From Saccharopolyspora elongata (GTDB lineage Bacteria > Actinomycetota > Actinomycetes > Mycobacteriales > Pseudonocardiaceae), in assembly GCF_004348985.1 (NCBI RefSeq), contig NZ_SMKW01000028.1, positions 1 through 64,000 on the forward strand: a stretch of DNA of 64,000 nucleotides, read 5' to 3'. Below are positions 16,865 to 25,792 of the stretch, one piece after another. The number at the start of each line of letters is the position of its first letter. The first letter of the stretch is position 1. A program made the position numbers and the translations under genes. The notes beneath the pieces were generated by a model. The model was not told the origin of the DNA. It did no database searches and saw nothing but the letters and a program-made list of their open reading frames with translations.

Positions 16865-17679
16865 CAGGATCCCCCGGGCCGTTCGGCGTCGCCGCGGTGC
16901 CGGGCCAGCAGCGCCGAGTAGCCGCGCTCCGCCGGGCTGTCGCCGGGACTGCTTTCTCCACCTGCTCCGAGGAGTTCCTCGCGCGTTCCGCGGAACACCA
17001 GGCGGCCGCGGTCGATGAGCGTCACGTCGGCGCAGGCCGCGGAGACGTCCTCCACGATGTGCGTGGCGACCAACACGCAGGTGTCCTGGCCGATCCGGTG
17101 CAGGAGTTCGCGGAACCGCAGCCGCTGCCCGGGATCCAGGCCCGCGGTCGGCTCGTCGAGCAGCAGGATCTGCGGGTCGTTGACGATGGCCTGGGCGATG
17201 CCGGCGCGGCGCACCATCCCGCCGGAGAGCGTCCGCATCCGGTGGTCGGCCCGGTCGGCGAGCCCGACCAGCTCGATCGCGCGTTGCACCGCGCCCGGCC
17301 GGTCCTGCTTCGGGACCTCCTTGAGCCAGGCCACGTACTCGGTGAACTCGCGGAGCGTGAACCGCCGGTAGAACCCGAAGTTCTGCGGCAGGTAGCCGAG
17401 CCGCCGGCGCACCTGGCGCACCTCGCGCCCCCGGCCGATGGGGTGCCCCAGCAGTTCCAGGGTGCCCCCGGCCGGCCGGGCGACCGTCGCCAGGGCGCGC
17501 ATCAGCGTCGTCTTGCCCGCGCCGTTGGGGCCGAGCAGGCCGTGCACGCCGGTGCCGAACGACAGGTCCAGGCCGTCGACCGCCATCCGCAGCCCGGCCC
17601 GCACCCGCAGCCCTTCGGCGCGGATCTCGGCGGCGTAGGTAGTGGGCGCGATTTCCTCGGCGCTCACCGCGCGTGCCAT
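16861..17679 (-). CDS. ABC transporter ATP-binding protein
   Basis: 272 residues. Walker A GPNGAGKTT lies near 50-58, the Q-loop in YLPQNFGFY, the signature LSGGM, Walker B ILLLDEPTAGLD and the switch His in ATHIVED. It resembles ATPases of the ABC-2 export group. I take ATG 17679 as start, because the AGGAGG site is at a normal distance; ATG 17682 lies almost on it. It follows the anti-sigma gene by 35 bases and overlaps the permease gene by four, so it belongs to the sigma-factor operon and may be a target of it. Confidence 0.9.
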   Translation of the reverse strand: MARAVSAEEIAPTTYAAEIRAEGLRVRAGLRMAVDGLDLSFGTGVHGLLGPNGAGKTTLMRALATVARPAGGTLELLGHPIGRGREVRQVRRRLGYLPQNFGFYRRFTLREFTEYVAWLKEVPKQDRPGAVQRAIELVGLADRADHRMRTLSGGMVRRAGIAQAIVNDPQILLLDEPTAGLDPGQRLRFRELLHRIGQDTCVLVATHIVEDVSAACADVTLIDRGRLVFRGTREELLGAGGESSPGDSPAERGYSALLARHRGDAERPGGSW

Positions 17680-17714
17680 CATCTCCTCCTCATGTCCACA
17701 ATGGATCTACGGGT

Positions 17715-18542
17715 TCACGGGTTATCGAGCCGGGTGCAGGAGCGCGAGCGCACCGCCAGCACCACCCCGCCGACTGCGAGAGCCGCACCCCAGAGCGGAG
17801 CGGCGGACGGCTCCAGCGGAAGCAGCGAACCGGCCGCGAACAGGCTCGGCAGGACGACCGCCCCGGCCCACAGCGCGATGAGGCCGACGGCTGCCCGGGT
17901 GACGCCGACGAAGCTACCGAGGGCCAACGATCCCGCGGTGAAGGCCAGGCAGGGCAGCAACCACCGGGCCGGCGACGTGCCCGCCGCCCAGCCCACCACC
18001 AGCAGCATCGGGATGACCACGGCCAGCACGGCCGCGGTGCGCCGCAGCACCAGCTCCACTCCCCCGCGGGCGGCGCCGGCCAGCACTTCGTGCGCCGGGT
18101 CCAGGCCGCGCGACCAGGCCGTCGCCACGCACAACAGCGGCGCCACCGGCGCAAGCAGCAGCACCATGGACGGATATCCCTCGCTCAGCAACGGAGTCCA
18201 GGTGTCGACCGCGAGGGCCAGCAGCAGCACGAGCGCGGTCATCCCGAACCACGGCAGCATCACCGGCGACGCCCAGGTGCGCAGGTGCCGCAGCCACCGG
18301 TTCCCGGCGGGCTGCGGCGCGCTCGCGGCCACCGCGGGCTCCAGCTCGGCCCACACGCCCTCCAGCAGCGCCGTCACATCACCGGAGATGCCGGACGCCA
18401 GTTGCCCCCGGCACGCCGCGCAGGATTCGAGATGGGCTTCCACCGCCCAGGTCTCGTCGGCCGTCAGCGCGGGATCGTCGCAGGTGTAGCGCCGCACCAG
18501 CTCGGCCGCGAGGTGATCGCCGTCGTGTTCGCGCACCCTCAT
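17715..18542 (-). CDS. Membrane anti-sigma factor with zinc-finger (ZAS) domain
   Basis: 275 residues. The N-terminal ~80 residues contain HLESCAACRG, the H-x3-C-x2-C motif of zinc-binding anti-sigma domains. The rest has about six hydrophobic segments, which would hold it in the membrane. The ATG at 18542 overlaps the stop of the ECF sigma gene by four bases, the standard layout for a sigma/anti-sigma pair. It should bind and inhibit the sigma factor until an envelope signal is sensed. The large polytopic part is unusual compared with single-pass anti-sigma factors. Confidence 0.85.
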   Translation of the reverse strand: MRVREHDGDHLAAELVRRYTCDDPALTADETWAVEAHLESCAACRGQLASGISGDVTALLEGVWAELEPAVAASAPQPAGNRWLRHLRTWASPVMLPWFGMTALVLLLALAVDTWTPLLSEGYPSMVLLLAPVAPLLCVATAWSRGLDPAHEVLAGAARGGVELVLRRTAAVLAVVIPMLLVVGWAAGTSPARWLLPCLAFTAGSLALGSFVGVTRAAVGLIALWAGAVVLPSLFAAGSLLPLEPSAAPLWGAALAVGGVVLAVRSRSCTRLDNP

Positions 18543-19078
18543 GACAGCGCCTCCCGCATCGCAATCCGCGCCCGGCGGGCGCGGGTCTTCACCGTTCCTT
18601 CGGGAACACCGAGCAGCAGCGCGGTTTCCCGGACCGACAGCCCGTCCAGCACCATCGCCTGCAACACCTGCCGCAGTTCCGGAGCCAGCCGCCGGAGCGC
18701 GTCGCCCACCGTTCCCCCGACCTCACGGGCCAGCGCGTCGTCTTCGGCGGCGGGAGCGCTGGTCGGCTCCACGGCGACCGCACGCACCTGCGCGTACCGG
18801 GCCTGCCGCCGGAAACCGTCCACCAGGCGGCGCGCGGCGATGGTCCACAGCCACCCCACGGCGGTGCCGCCCACGGCGTCTCCCGCGAACGTCCCACCAG
18901 CGCGCCACACGGCGAGGTAGGTCTCCTGCATGACCTCGGCGACGAGCTGCTCGTCCGCGCACCTGCGGCGCAGCCGCAGCGCCAGCCACGGCGAGGTGCG
19001 CCGGTACAGCTCCTCGAAGGCAGCGCGGTCGCCTCGCGCGATGCGGCCGACCAATTGCGCTTCGTCCAGTGAAGCCAT
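18539..19078 (-). CDS. ECF-type RNA polymerase sigma factor
   Basis: 179 residues from ATG 19078 (GTG 19084 and a longer frame upstream are possible). Region 2 is seen in FEELYRRTSPWLALRLRRRC with the downstream EVMQETYLAVWR. Region 4 is PELRQVLQAMVLDGLSVRET with GVPEGTVKTRARRAR as the recognition helix. It is co-transcribed and overlapping with its anti-sigma factor, and the operon continues into an ABC exporter. ECF operons of this kind usually autoregulate and often respond to envelope stress or antimicrobial compounds. The signal is unknown. Confidence 0.92.
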   Translation of the reverse strand: MASLDEAQLVGRIARGDRAAFEELYRRTSPWLALRLRRRCADEQLVAEVMQETYLAVWRAGGTFAGDAVGGTAVGWLWTIAARRLVDGFRRQARYAQVRAVAVEPTSAPAAEDDALAREVGGTVGDALRRLAPELRQVLQAMVLDGLSVRETALLLGVPEGTVKTRARRARIAMREALS

Positions 19079-19279
19079 CGGCACCCGGTTTCCCCTCACG
19101 CCCCGGAAGACGGCGACCGAGCACCCCACGGTTCTTTAAGTGATGCAGATCACTCGGGAGAACCCGGGGCGACGACCGCCGCGACTTACGGCCAGATCCT
19201 GCCGGACGGCCGACTCCACACCGGCGGGACGACGGAAACCAATCAGGTCCTAATAGGACCAATATCTGAGGATGTCGTT

Positions 19280-19684
19280 GTGCTGAAGAAGAAGGCTGTC
19301 GCCGCCGCCATCGGGCTGACCGTTGCAGCGGGCGCGATCATCATCGCTACCAGCAGTGGGGCGTTCGCCGCGCCCGAGCCCGGCGCGGCCCCCGCCCCAC
19401 CCAAGGGGGCCCGGGCGACCGTCCAGGTCGACCCGAATCCCGTTTGGCGGGGCCAGGAAGTGACCATCACCGGCGACTGCGGCGGCGGAACCGGCCTCAA
19501 GGCCGTGCTCAGCGGCTTCTCGGAAACGAAGCCGGTGCTGGAAGACGTGCGCATCATCGACCCCAACCCGGCCGGGTTCCTCGCGAAGGCCCGGCTGAGC
19601 GACACCGTGGGCAACGGCGTGGGCCCGGTCTTCGTCGACTGCGGCGGAGAAGCCGGGGTCACCCTCATCGTCACTCACGCCTGA
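19280..19684 (+). CDS. Small secreted protein with signal peptide
   Basis: 134 residues from GTG 19280 with GAGGA eight bases upstream. The N-terminus is a Sec signal peptide (KKKAVAAAIGLTVAAGAII and a cleavage region ending GAFAAPE). The mature part of ~100 residues has two cysteines (TGDCGGGTG and VDCGGEAG) that could form a disulfide, and repeated beta-strand-like segments (RATVQVDPNPVWRGQEVTIT) resembling an Ig-like or invasin-type fold. I cannot name a function. It is monocistronic, divergent from the ECF sigma gene by ~200 bases. Confidence 0.75.
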   Translation: MLKKKAVAAAIGLTVAAGAIIIATSSGAFAAPEPGAAPAPPKGARATVQVDPNPVWRGQEVTITGDCGGGTGLKAVLSGFSETKPVLEDVRIIDPNPAGFLAKARLSDTVGNGVGPVFVDCGGEAGVTLIVTHA

Positions 19685-19795
19685 CGACCGGAACCCGCGC
19701 CGCCGCAAGCAGCCATCATCGCTTGCGGCGGCGCGCCCGCTCGGGTCCGTACACTGGCAGGCAGGAAAGCCCTGCCGCCGAAAGGAAATCCCCAC

Positions 19796-20707
19796 ATGCT
19801 CGCGTTCGGCGTCCCGGACACGCTGCTGGCGTCCTACGGCAGGAGCGAGGCGGGGAGGGCCTGGATCGCCGCGCTGCCCGGTCAGGTCGCCGAGCACCTG
19901 GAGAAGTGGGACCTCGCTCCCGACGGGGACGTCGCCGCCGGAGAGGCCTCGCTCGTGGCGCCCGTCGTCCGCGCGGGCGGGGAACGCGCGGTGCTGAGGT
20001 TCCAGCCGCCCAAGGAGGAAACCAGGGCCGCGCTCGTCGGGTTGCGCACCTGGAACGGCAGCGGGATCGTGCGGCTCCTCGACCACGACCCGGCGAACTG
20101 CACGATGCTGCTGGAACGCCTGGACGGTTCGCGCACCCTGGCCTCCGTCGCGGACGACGACGAGGCGATGGGCATCCTCGCCGACTTGCTGCGCCGGTTG
20201 ACGGCCGTGCCCGCGCCGGAGGGGTTGCGGGGGCTCGGCGAGATCGCCGCCGAGATGCTCGACCAAGCGCCCCAAGCGGTTTCGGCGCTGACCGACCCGG
20301 CCGATCAACAGCTGCTGCGCTCGTGCGCAGCAGCGGTCGCCGACCTGGTCGACGAGCCCGGCGATCGGCTGCTGCACTGGGATCTGCACTACGGCAACGT
20401 CCTCGCCGGCGAGCGGGAACCGTGGCTGGCGATCGACCCGGAGCCGCTGGCGGGCGACCCGGGGTTCGACTTGTGGCCCGCCCTGGACAGCGAGTGGGAC
20501 GCGGCGGTGGCCACCGGCGACCCGATCCGCGTCGTGCACCGGCGATTCGACCTGCTCACCGAAGCCCTCGGCCTGGACCGGGAGCGCGCGGCAGGCTGGA
20601 CGCTCGGACGCGTGCTGCAGAACAGCCTGTGGGACGTCGAGGACGGCGCGACTGCGCTGGCGCCGAGCCAGGTCGCCATGGCGCAGGCCATGCTGGAACG
20701 CCCGTAG
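19796..20707 (+). CDS. Aminoglycoside/hydroxyurea-type antibiotic kinase
   Basis: 303 residues resembling the APH(6)/hydroxyurea phosphotransferase family. It has the catalytic loop LLHWDLHYGNVL near residue 200 and the metal-binding IDPEPLAGDPGFDL. The N-terminus (YGRSEAGRAWIAALPG) also follows the streptomycin 6-kinase pattern, and the length is right. Members phosphorylate streptomycin or hydroxyurea. Whether this one gives resistance cannot be told from sequence, since silent homologues are common in soil actinomycetes. An AAAGGAAAT ribosome site precedes the ATG. It stands alone between a secreted protein and a convergent NTF2-like gene. Confidence 0.85.
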   Translation: MLAFGVPDTLLASYGRSEAGRAWIAALPGQVAEHLEKWDLAPDGDVAAGEASLVAPVVRAGGERAVLRFQPPKEETRAALVGLRTWNGSGIVRLLDHDPANCTMLLERLDGSRTLASVADDDEAMGILADLLRRLTAVPAPEGLRGLGEIAAEMLDQAPQAVSALTDPADQQLLRSCAAAVADLVDEPGDRLLHWDLHYGNVLAGEREPWLAIDPEPLAGDPGFDLWPALDSEWDAAVATGDPIRVVHRRFDLLTEALGLDRERAAGWTLGRVLQNSLWDVEDGATALAPSQVAMAQAMLERP

Positions 20708-20733
20708 CGGGTGGCTTTCCGGAGTCCGGTCGC

Positions 20734-21141
20734 CTAACCTGCCAGGGGACCTCGCAGCGACTCGTGGTAGTGGATTCCCTTCCAGCCACCGGCTTTGCGA
20801 TGCGCGATCAGCGTGTTGCGGCCCTGCACGGTGAACGGCTCGGAGCTCGCGCCCACCCCCTCGAGGTGGAAGGCGAAGAACACGCAGGCGATGTCGTCGA
20901 TGATGTCGATCCGGACGTCGGAGACGGCCATGACGTGCACGTGGCGGATGCCCGAGAGGACGCGGTCGAAGTAGCGGTCGACCGAAGCCTTGCCCACCAG
21001 CGGCCGGTCCAGCTCGGAGGGGCAGTACACGGTTTCGTGCTCCGGGTCCCAGATCGATCGGAGCGCGGCGGCGTCCAGGTTCGCCCAACCGGCCCGGTAC
21101 ACCTCGACGAGCGCGGCGACTTCTTCGGTGTCCTTCGTCAT
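20734..21141 (-). CDS. NTF2-like/SnoaL-type protein
   Basis: 135 residues from ATG 21141; an ATG three codons earlier is possible. The pattern of alternating helices and strands (VYRAGWANLDAAALRSIWD at the start and WKGIHYHES at the end) fits the cone-shaped NTF2-like fold. Such small proteins serve as isomerases, hydratases or ligand-binding proteins. No catalytic pair can be assigned with confidence. It converges with the kinase gene at 20707 and sits downstream of the subtilase, from which it is separated by a terminator hairpin. Confidence 0.75.
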   Translation of the reverse strand: MTKDTEEVAALVEVYRAGWANLDAAALRSIWDPEHETVYCPSELDRPLVGKASVDRYFDRVLSGIRHVHVMAVSDVRIDIIDDIACVFFAFHLEGVGASSEPFTVQGRNTLIAHRKAGGWKGIHYHESLRGPLAG

Positions 21142-21207
21142 GAACACCACGCTAGAACTTCGAGTTCGGTGTAGCTCAAGCCCTTCCCGCGTCCGAAGAA
21201 AACGGGG

Positions 21208-21237
21208 GGAAGGCCCCGCCTGCAGTCGGGGCCTTCC
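21208..21237 (-). terminator. Rho-independent-type terminator of the subtilase gene
   Basis: An 11-bp perfect stem (GGAAGGCCCCG, 21208-21218, with its complement at 21227-21237) closes an eight-base loop. On the minus strand it is followed by CCCCCCGTTTTCTT. It lies 18 bases after the stop of the subtilase gene. Confidence 0.8.
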
Positions 21238-21254
21238 GTTTTCACCGGTCGGTA

Positions 21255-22454
21255 TCAGTAAGCGGCGCCGCCGCTGATGAAGCCGACGTGCAGCAGGCGG
21301 TTCGTCGAGCCGGAGCCCGGGTTCCGCACCGCGTTCTGGGTTCCGTTGTTCACCAGCGCGTCGCGCACCTGCGCCGGCGTCGCCGACGGGTTCGCCGTCA
21401 GGTACAGCGCGACCGCGCCCGCCACGTGCGGGGTGGCCATCGACGTGCCGCTCATGCCGCCCGCGCCGCCGCCGTTGAGGGTGGAGGTGATGTCGGTGCC
21501 CGGCGCGAAGATGTCGGTGCAGCGGCCGTAGTTGGAGAACGACGACCGGCTGTCCTGCCGGTCGGTGGCGTTGACCGTGATCGCCTCCGGCACGCGGGCC
21601 GGCGTCGAGCCGCAGGCGTCCGTGTTGGAATTCCCAGACGCCACGGCGAAGGTGACGCCGCTCTGGATCGCCCTCCGCACGGCGTTGTCGGTCGCGGTGT
21701 GGCCGCCACCGCCGAGGCTCATGTTCGCCACCGCGGGCTTGGTGGCGTTGGCGGCCACCCAGTCGATGCCGGAGATGATCTGGGAGTACTGACCCGAACC
21801 CTGGCAGTCGAGAACGCGGACGCTGACCAGCTTCACCTGCTTCGCCACGCCGTACGTCTTCGAGCCGACGGTCCCGGCCACGTGCGTGCCGTGGCCCTGG
21901 CAGTCGGAGGCGTCGGCGTCGTTGTCGATGAAGTCGCGGCCGTCCCTGACGCGGCCCTCGAAGTCGGGGTGCCGCTTGTCCACGCCGGTGTCGAGGATGT
22001 ACGCCGTCGCCCCAGACCCGGTGTTCGGGTAGGTGTAGCTGCGGTCGAGCGGCAGGTTCTTCTGGTCGATCCGGTCCAGGCCCCAGGTGGGGTTCTGCTG
22101 GGTGCCGGCGATCCGGCCGACGCCGTCCTGCTGCACGTACGCGACCGCCGGGTCGCCGGCCAGCCGCTTTGCCAAGCCCTCGTCGAGCTTCGCCGCGAAG
22201 CCGCGGATGGTCGAGGTGTACGTGGCGGTCGTGGTGCCCCCGTACTGCGCGACGAGGCGGGCGGTGGTGCTCGTGGTCGAGGCCGCGCTCGCGTTCAGGT
22301 CCTTCAGCACCACGATGTAGCTGCCCGCAACCGGGTTGGCGGCGGGGAGGATCGAGCCGGTCGGGGCGGCGGTGGCCGGAGCGGCGGCCAGCGCCGCGGC
22401 CAGCACACCCGCGCCCAGCGCGGTGGTCAGCCGGATCTTGCGTCCTTGTCGCAT
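21255..22454 (-). CDS. Secreted subtilisin-like serine protease (S8)
   Basis: 399 residues from ATG 22454. A signal peptide covers the first ~31 residues, an inhibitor I9-type propeptide spans ~45-115 (SYIVVLKD to VAYVQQD), and the catalytic domain follows. The triad is Asp155 (ILDTGVD), His188 (GHGTHVAG) and Ser338 (GTSMATPHVAG), with the oxyanion Asn in ASGNSN. The fold and propeptide resemble proteinase K/aqualysin. It has no C-terminal extension beyond the catalytic domain. It is transcribed away from the giant LuxR-type regulator at 22599, which could control it. Confidence 0.95.
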   Translation of the reverse strand: MRQGRKIRLTTALGAGVLAAALAAAPATAAPTGSILPAANPVAGSYIVVLKDLNASAASTTSTTARLVAQYGGTTTATYTSTIRGFAAKLDEGLAKRLAGDPAVAYVQQDGVGRIAGTQQNPTWGLDRIDQKNLPLDRSYTYPNTGSGATAYILDTGVDKRHPDFEGRVRDGRDFIDNDADASDCQGHGTHVAGTVGSKTYGVAKQVKLVSVRVLDCQGSGQYSQIISGIDWVAANATKPAVANMSLGGGGHTATDNAVRRAIQSGVTFAVASGNSNTDACGSTPARVPEAITVNATDRQDSRSSFSNYGRCTDIFAPGTDITSTLNGGGAGGMSGTSMATPHVAGAVALYLTANPSATPAQVRDALVNNGTQNAVRNPGSGSTNRLLHVGFISGGAAY

Positions 22455-22598
22455 GTCGGGTGCTCCCTCTTCAGTTATGGCTGCCATACGGAGGTGGTGA
22501 CGCACAGCCATTTCCGACACGATCGACTGATGCCCTCACGATGATCAATCCGTGTTTCATTACGTAGGGGTACCTGTCTTTCGGCGAGGGGAGAGCAC

Positions 22599-25463
22599 AT
22601 GGCACGCACCCGGCGCCCCGTTCGCCCGCAGATCCGCACCAGCTCACCGGTGCTGGTCGGGCGCGCCGAGCAGCTGGCATCGCTGCAGGCAGTGGCCGTG
22701 CTGCACCCGGCCGTGGTGCTGATCGAGGGCGAGGCCGGGGTCGGCAAGAGCCGGCTGCTGACCGAGGTGCTCGCCGGCGAGCTCGGACCGGCCACGTCGC
22801 TCATCGGGTACTGCCGTCAGGTAGGCGAACCGTTCCCGTACGGGGCGGTTCTGGAGGCGTTGCGCGGCGCGAGGCCCGCGCGCCGGCCGGAGCTGAGCCC
22901 GGTCACCGGCGTCCTCGGCCCGCTGCTCCCGGAGATCGCCGAGCACCTGCCGCCGGCGCCGGACCCGCTCGGCGACCCGCGCGCGGAGCGGCACCGGTTG
23001 TTCCGCGCCGTGCGCGAGCTGGTCGGCGCGCTGGGCCCGGTGCTGCTCGCCATCGAGGACCTGCAGTGGGCCGACGACGGCACCCGGCAGCTGGTGCGGT
23101 TCCTGATGAGCGACCCGCCGCCGAACCTGACGATCGTGGTGACCTACCGGCGCGAGGACGTGCCCGGCGGCCTGCCGCTGGGCGGCGCCTACCGGCCGCC
23201 CAACGGCGTGGTCAGCGTGGTGCTGGCGCTGAGCCCGCTCGGCGTCGACGACGTCCGCGCGCTGACCGAGGCGATCCTCGGCGAGAAGCAGGTGTCCGCG
23301 GAGTTCGCCGCCCGGCTGCACGAATGCACGGCCGGAGTCCCGTTCGTCGTCGAAGAAACGTTGCGGGCGCTGCGCAACACCGTCGGTACGGTGCGCACCG
23401 ACGGCGCCGCCGCCCGCCGGCTGCTCGACGCGGTCGAGGTGCCGGTGCTGCTGCGGGATGCGATGGCCGAAAGGCTTGCCGTGCTGCCGACCGCGGCGAC
23501 CAGGCTCGTCGAGACGGCCGCGGTGCTCGGCGCGCCCGCGACGGAGGGCCTGCTCGGCGCGGTCGCCGGCGTCCCGGAGCCGCGGCTGCGCACCGCGCTG
23601 ACGCACGCGCTGAGCGGTCACGTGCTGCACGAGCTGGACGGCGGTTATGGCTTTCGGCATTCGCTGGCCAGGAAAGCCGTCTACGACACCATCACCGGCC
23701 CGGATCGCGCGCACCTGCACGCGCGCGCGATCGACGTGCTGGCCGGGGTCGAGCCCAAACCGCTGAAGCAGCTCGCCGAGCACAGCGAGCGCGCCGGCCG
23801 GGTGTCGGAGTGGCTTTCCTACGGGGAGGCGGCCGCCGACCGGGCCGCCGAGATCGGCGACGCGGCGACCGCCACCGAGCTGCTGCAGCGGCTGCTGAAG
23901 GAGCCGGAGCTGCCCGCCGAGCACGTCGACCGGCTCGCGATCAAGCTCGGGCAGATCGCGCACACCGGCCTGGACCAGCTCGATCCGACCGAAACGCTGG
24001 AGCGGCTGCTCAGCGACCGGCGGCTGTCCACGTCGGCGCGCGGCGAGGTGCGGCTGTACCGGGGGCTGCTGTTGCTGCGGCAGGCCGGCGGGCTGGTGGA
24101 GGCCCGTTCGGAGGTCGAGCGGGCGATCAACGAGCTGTCGGAGCGCCCGGACCTGGCCGCGCGCGGCACCGCGGTGCTCGCGATGCCCTACGTCGGGCAG
24201 ACCTCGCTCGACGAGATCCGGCCGTGGCTCGCGCGGCTCACCGAGTACCGGTCGAAGGCCGCTGGCGAACTGCGGTTGTCGTTGCAGGCCAACGAGTTCG
24301 GCTCGCGCATGCACCTCGGCGACGCCACCGTGCTCGCCTCGCTCGACGAGCTGCCGGAGGAGGTGGCGACGGTCGGCGAGCAGCGCCACCTCGCGCGGCT
24401 GCGCTGCAACCTGGCCGACGCGTGCGAGTGGACCGGGCACCTGCGGATCGCCGACGAGCTGCTGCGTGGCGGCCTGCGGATCGCCACCCGCTGCGGCGCC
24501 CCGTTCGTGATCAGCACGGCCCGGGCCACCCGGACCCGGCTGGACTGGCTGGCCGGTGAGTGGGCCGGGCTCGACGAGCGGGCGCGCCGGATGCTCGACG
24601 AGTACCGGGACCTGTTCCCGGTGGTCAGCGAGCTGAGCCTGGTGCTGGGTTCGCTCGCGGCGGCCCGCGGCGAGTGGGCGACCGCGACCAGCCACCTCAC
24701 CGAAACCGGTGCCTTCGCCCCGGACGAGGCGATCAGCCCGGTCGCGATCGCCGGCTGCGCGGGACTGGCCTGGACCCTGCTTTCCCAGGACGAGCCGGCG
24801 AAGGCGTGCGCGGACGTCGACCGCGGGCTGGACATCCTGCGGCGCAAGGGGGTCTGGGCGTGGAGCGGCGAACTGGGCCCGGTTGCGGTCGCGGTGTACC
24901 TGGCGGCGGACCGCGAAGCGGACGCGGCGCGAGTGGTGGACGAGATCGCCGCCGGAATCGCGGGTTCGGGCGTGCCGCTCGCGGTGGCGGCGCTGGCCCA
25001 GTGCCGCGGGCGGCTGGCCGAACACCGGGGAGACCTGACCGCGGCGATGGCGCACTACCGCGATTCGGTCGCGCACTACGAGGAACTGCCGGTGCCCTAC
25101 TACGCGGCGATGGTCGCCGAACGAGCGGCCACGTGCCTGCTGCCCACCGATCCGGGACCGGCGAGCGAAGAGCTCTCCGCGCTGGTCGACGTGTTCGACC
25201 GCCTCGGAGCCACGCGCGACGCGGCCAGGTGCCGCCACCTGCTGCGCGGCGCGGGCGGCGGCAAGCCCTCCCGCCGGGGCCGCCGGGGGTACGGCGACGA
25301 GCTGTCGCCGCGCGAGGAAGAGGTGGCCAGGCTGCTCGCCTGCGGGCACACCAACCGCGAGATCGCCGGAATCCTGTTCCTCTCACCGCGCACCGTCGAG
25401 CAGCATGCGGCGAGGGTGCTGCGAAAGCTCGGCGTCACCTCCCGCGAACAGCTGAAGCCGTGA
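22599..25463 (+). CDS. LAL-type giant LuxR-family regulator with ATPase domain
   Basis: 954 residues. An AAA-like ATPase occupies the N-terminus, with Walker A GEAGVGKS near 44-51 and Walker B LLAIEDLQWAD. A long helical TPR-like middle follows. The last 65 residues are a LuxR HTH (LSPREEEVARLLACGHTNRE followed by LFLSPRTVEQH). Such regulators are ATP- and ligand-dependent activators, for example of maltose use or polyketide clusters. It faces the subtilase gene across 145 bases, which is the most likely local target. Its 3' end is followed by paired hairpins. Confidence 0.92.
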   Translation: MARTRRPVRPQIRTSSPVLVGRAEQLASLQAVAVLHPAVVLIEGEAGVGKSRLLTEVLAGELGPATSLIGYCRQVGEPFPYGAVLEALRGARPARRPELSPVTGVLGPLLPEIAEHLPPAPDPLGDPRAERHRLFRAVRELVGALGPVLLAIEDLQWADDGTRQLVRFLMSDPPPNLTIVVTYRREDVPGGLPLGGAYRPPNGVVSVVLALSPLGVDDVRALTEAILGEKQVSAEFAARLHECTAGVPFVVEETLRALRNTVGTVRTDGAAARRLLDAVEVPVLLRDAMAERLAVLPTAATRLVETAAVLGAPATEGLLGAVAGVPEPRLRTALTHALSGHVLHELDGGYGFRHSLARKAVYDTITGPDRAHLHARAIDVLAGVEPKPLKQLAEHSERAGRVSEWLSYGEAAADRAAEIGDAATATELLQRLLKEPELPAEHVDRLAIKLGQIAHTGLDQLDPTETLERLLSDRRLSTSARGEVRLYRGLLLLRQAGGLVEARSEVERAINELSERPDLAARGTAVLAMPYVGQTSLDEIRPWLARLTEYRSKAAGELRLSLQANEFGSRMHLGDATVLASLDELPEEVATVGEQRHLARLRCNLADACEWTGHLRIADELLRGGLRIATRCGAPFVISTARATRTRLDWLAGEWAGLDERARRMLDEYRDLFPVVSELSLVLGSLAAARGEWATATSHLTETGAFAPDEAISPVAIAGCAGLAWTLLSQDEPAKACADVDRGLDILRRKGVWAWSGELGPVAVAVYLAADREADAARVVDEIAAGIAGSGVPLAVAALAQCRGRLAEHRGDLTAAMAHYRDSVAHYEELPVPYYAAMVAERAATCLLPTDPGPASEELSALVDVFDRLGATRDAARCRHLLRGAGGGKPSRRGRRGYGDELSPREEEVARLLACGHTNREIAGILFLSPRTVEQHAARVLRKLGVTSREQLKP

Positions 25464-25536
25464 GAGCTCTGCGTCGCTGCAAAAGAATCCCGGGCACTCG
25501 TTCACGCGGTGGTGGATCCGTGCTGGCAGATGTGGA

Positions 25537-25669
25537 GTGAACGGCCTGTCGGCTCCGATAGACGAGGCGAACGGGCCGTTCACCCCAACCACCCCAACAC
25601 CGGACCGCACCACCAGCACGCGGTGAACGGACTCCTCACCCCGATAGACGAGGCAAACGGGCCGTTCAC
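25537..25669. repeat. Two 47-bp palindromic repeats (GTGAACGG...CCGTTCAC)
   Basis: Two units, 25537-25583 and 25623-25669, each begin GTGAACGG and end CCGTTCAC, so each can fold on itself. The last ~30 bases of the units differ at one position only (CGATAGACGAGGC followed by G or A). The period is 86 bases. They fill the 330-base space between the convergent LAL and metX genes, where I see no other gene. A bidirectional terminator role is plausible, but the near-identity of the copies points to a dispersed repeat family. Confidence 0.85.
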
Positions 25670-25792
25670 CTCGATAGCTGTGGCGCCGGAAGGTGGTTCC
25701 GCGCTCCGCGGGCACCTGCCGCCCGACCGCGACCCGCCCGAAACAGGCCCTGCAGCAGCGGAAAGTACTCGCAGCCGGAGTGACCAGCGCGA

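Noticed and set aside
14838..16961. Long continuous frame antisense to the AraC fragment and through the ABC permease
   Set aside because: Only the 15250-15512 portion resembles a protein. The rest is readthrough in antisense or shadow frames.
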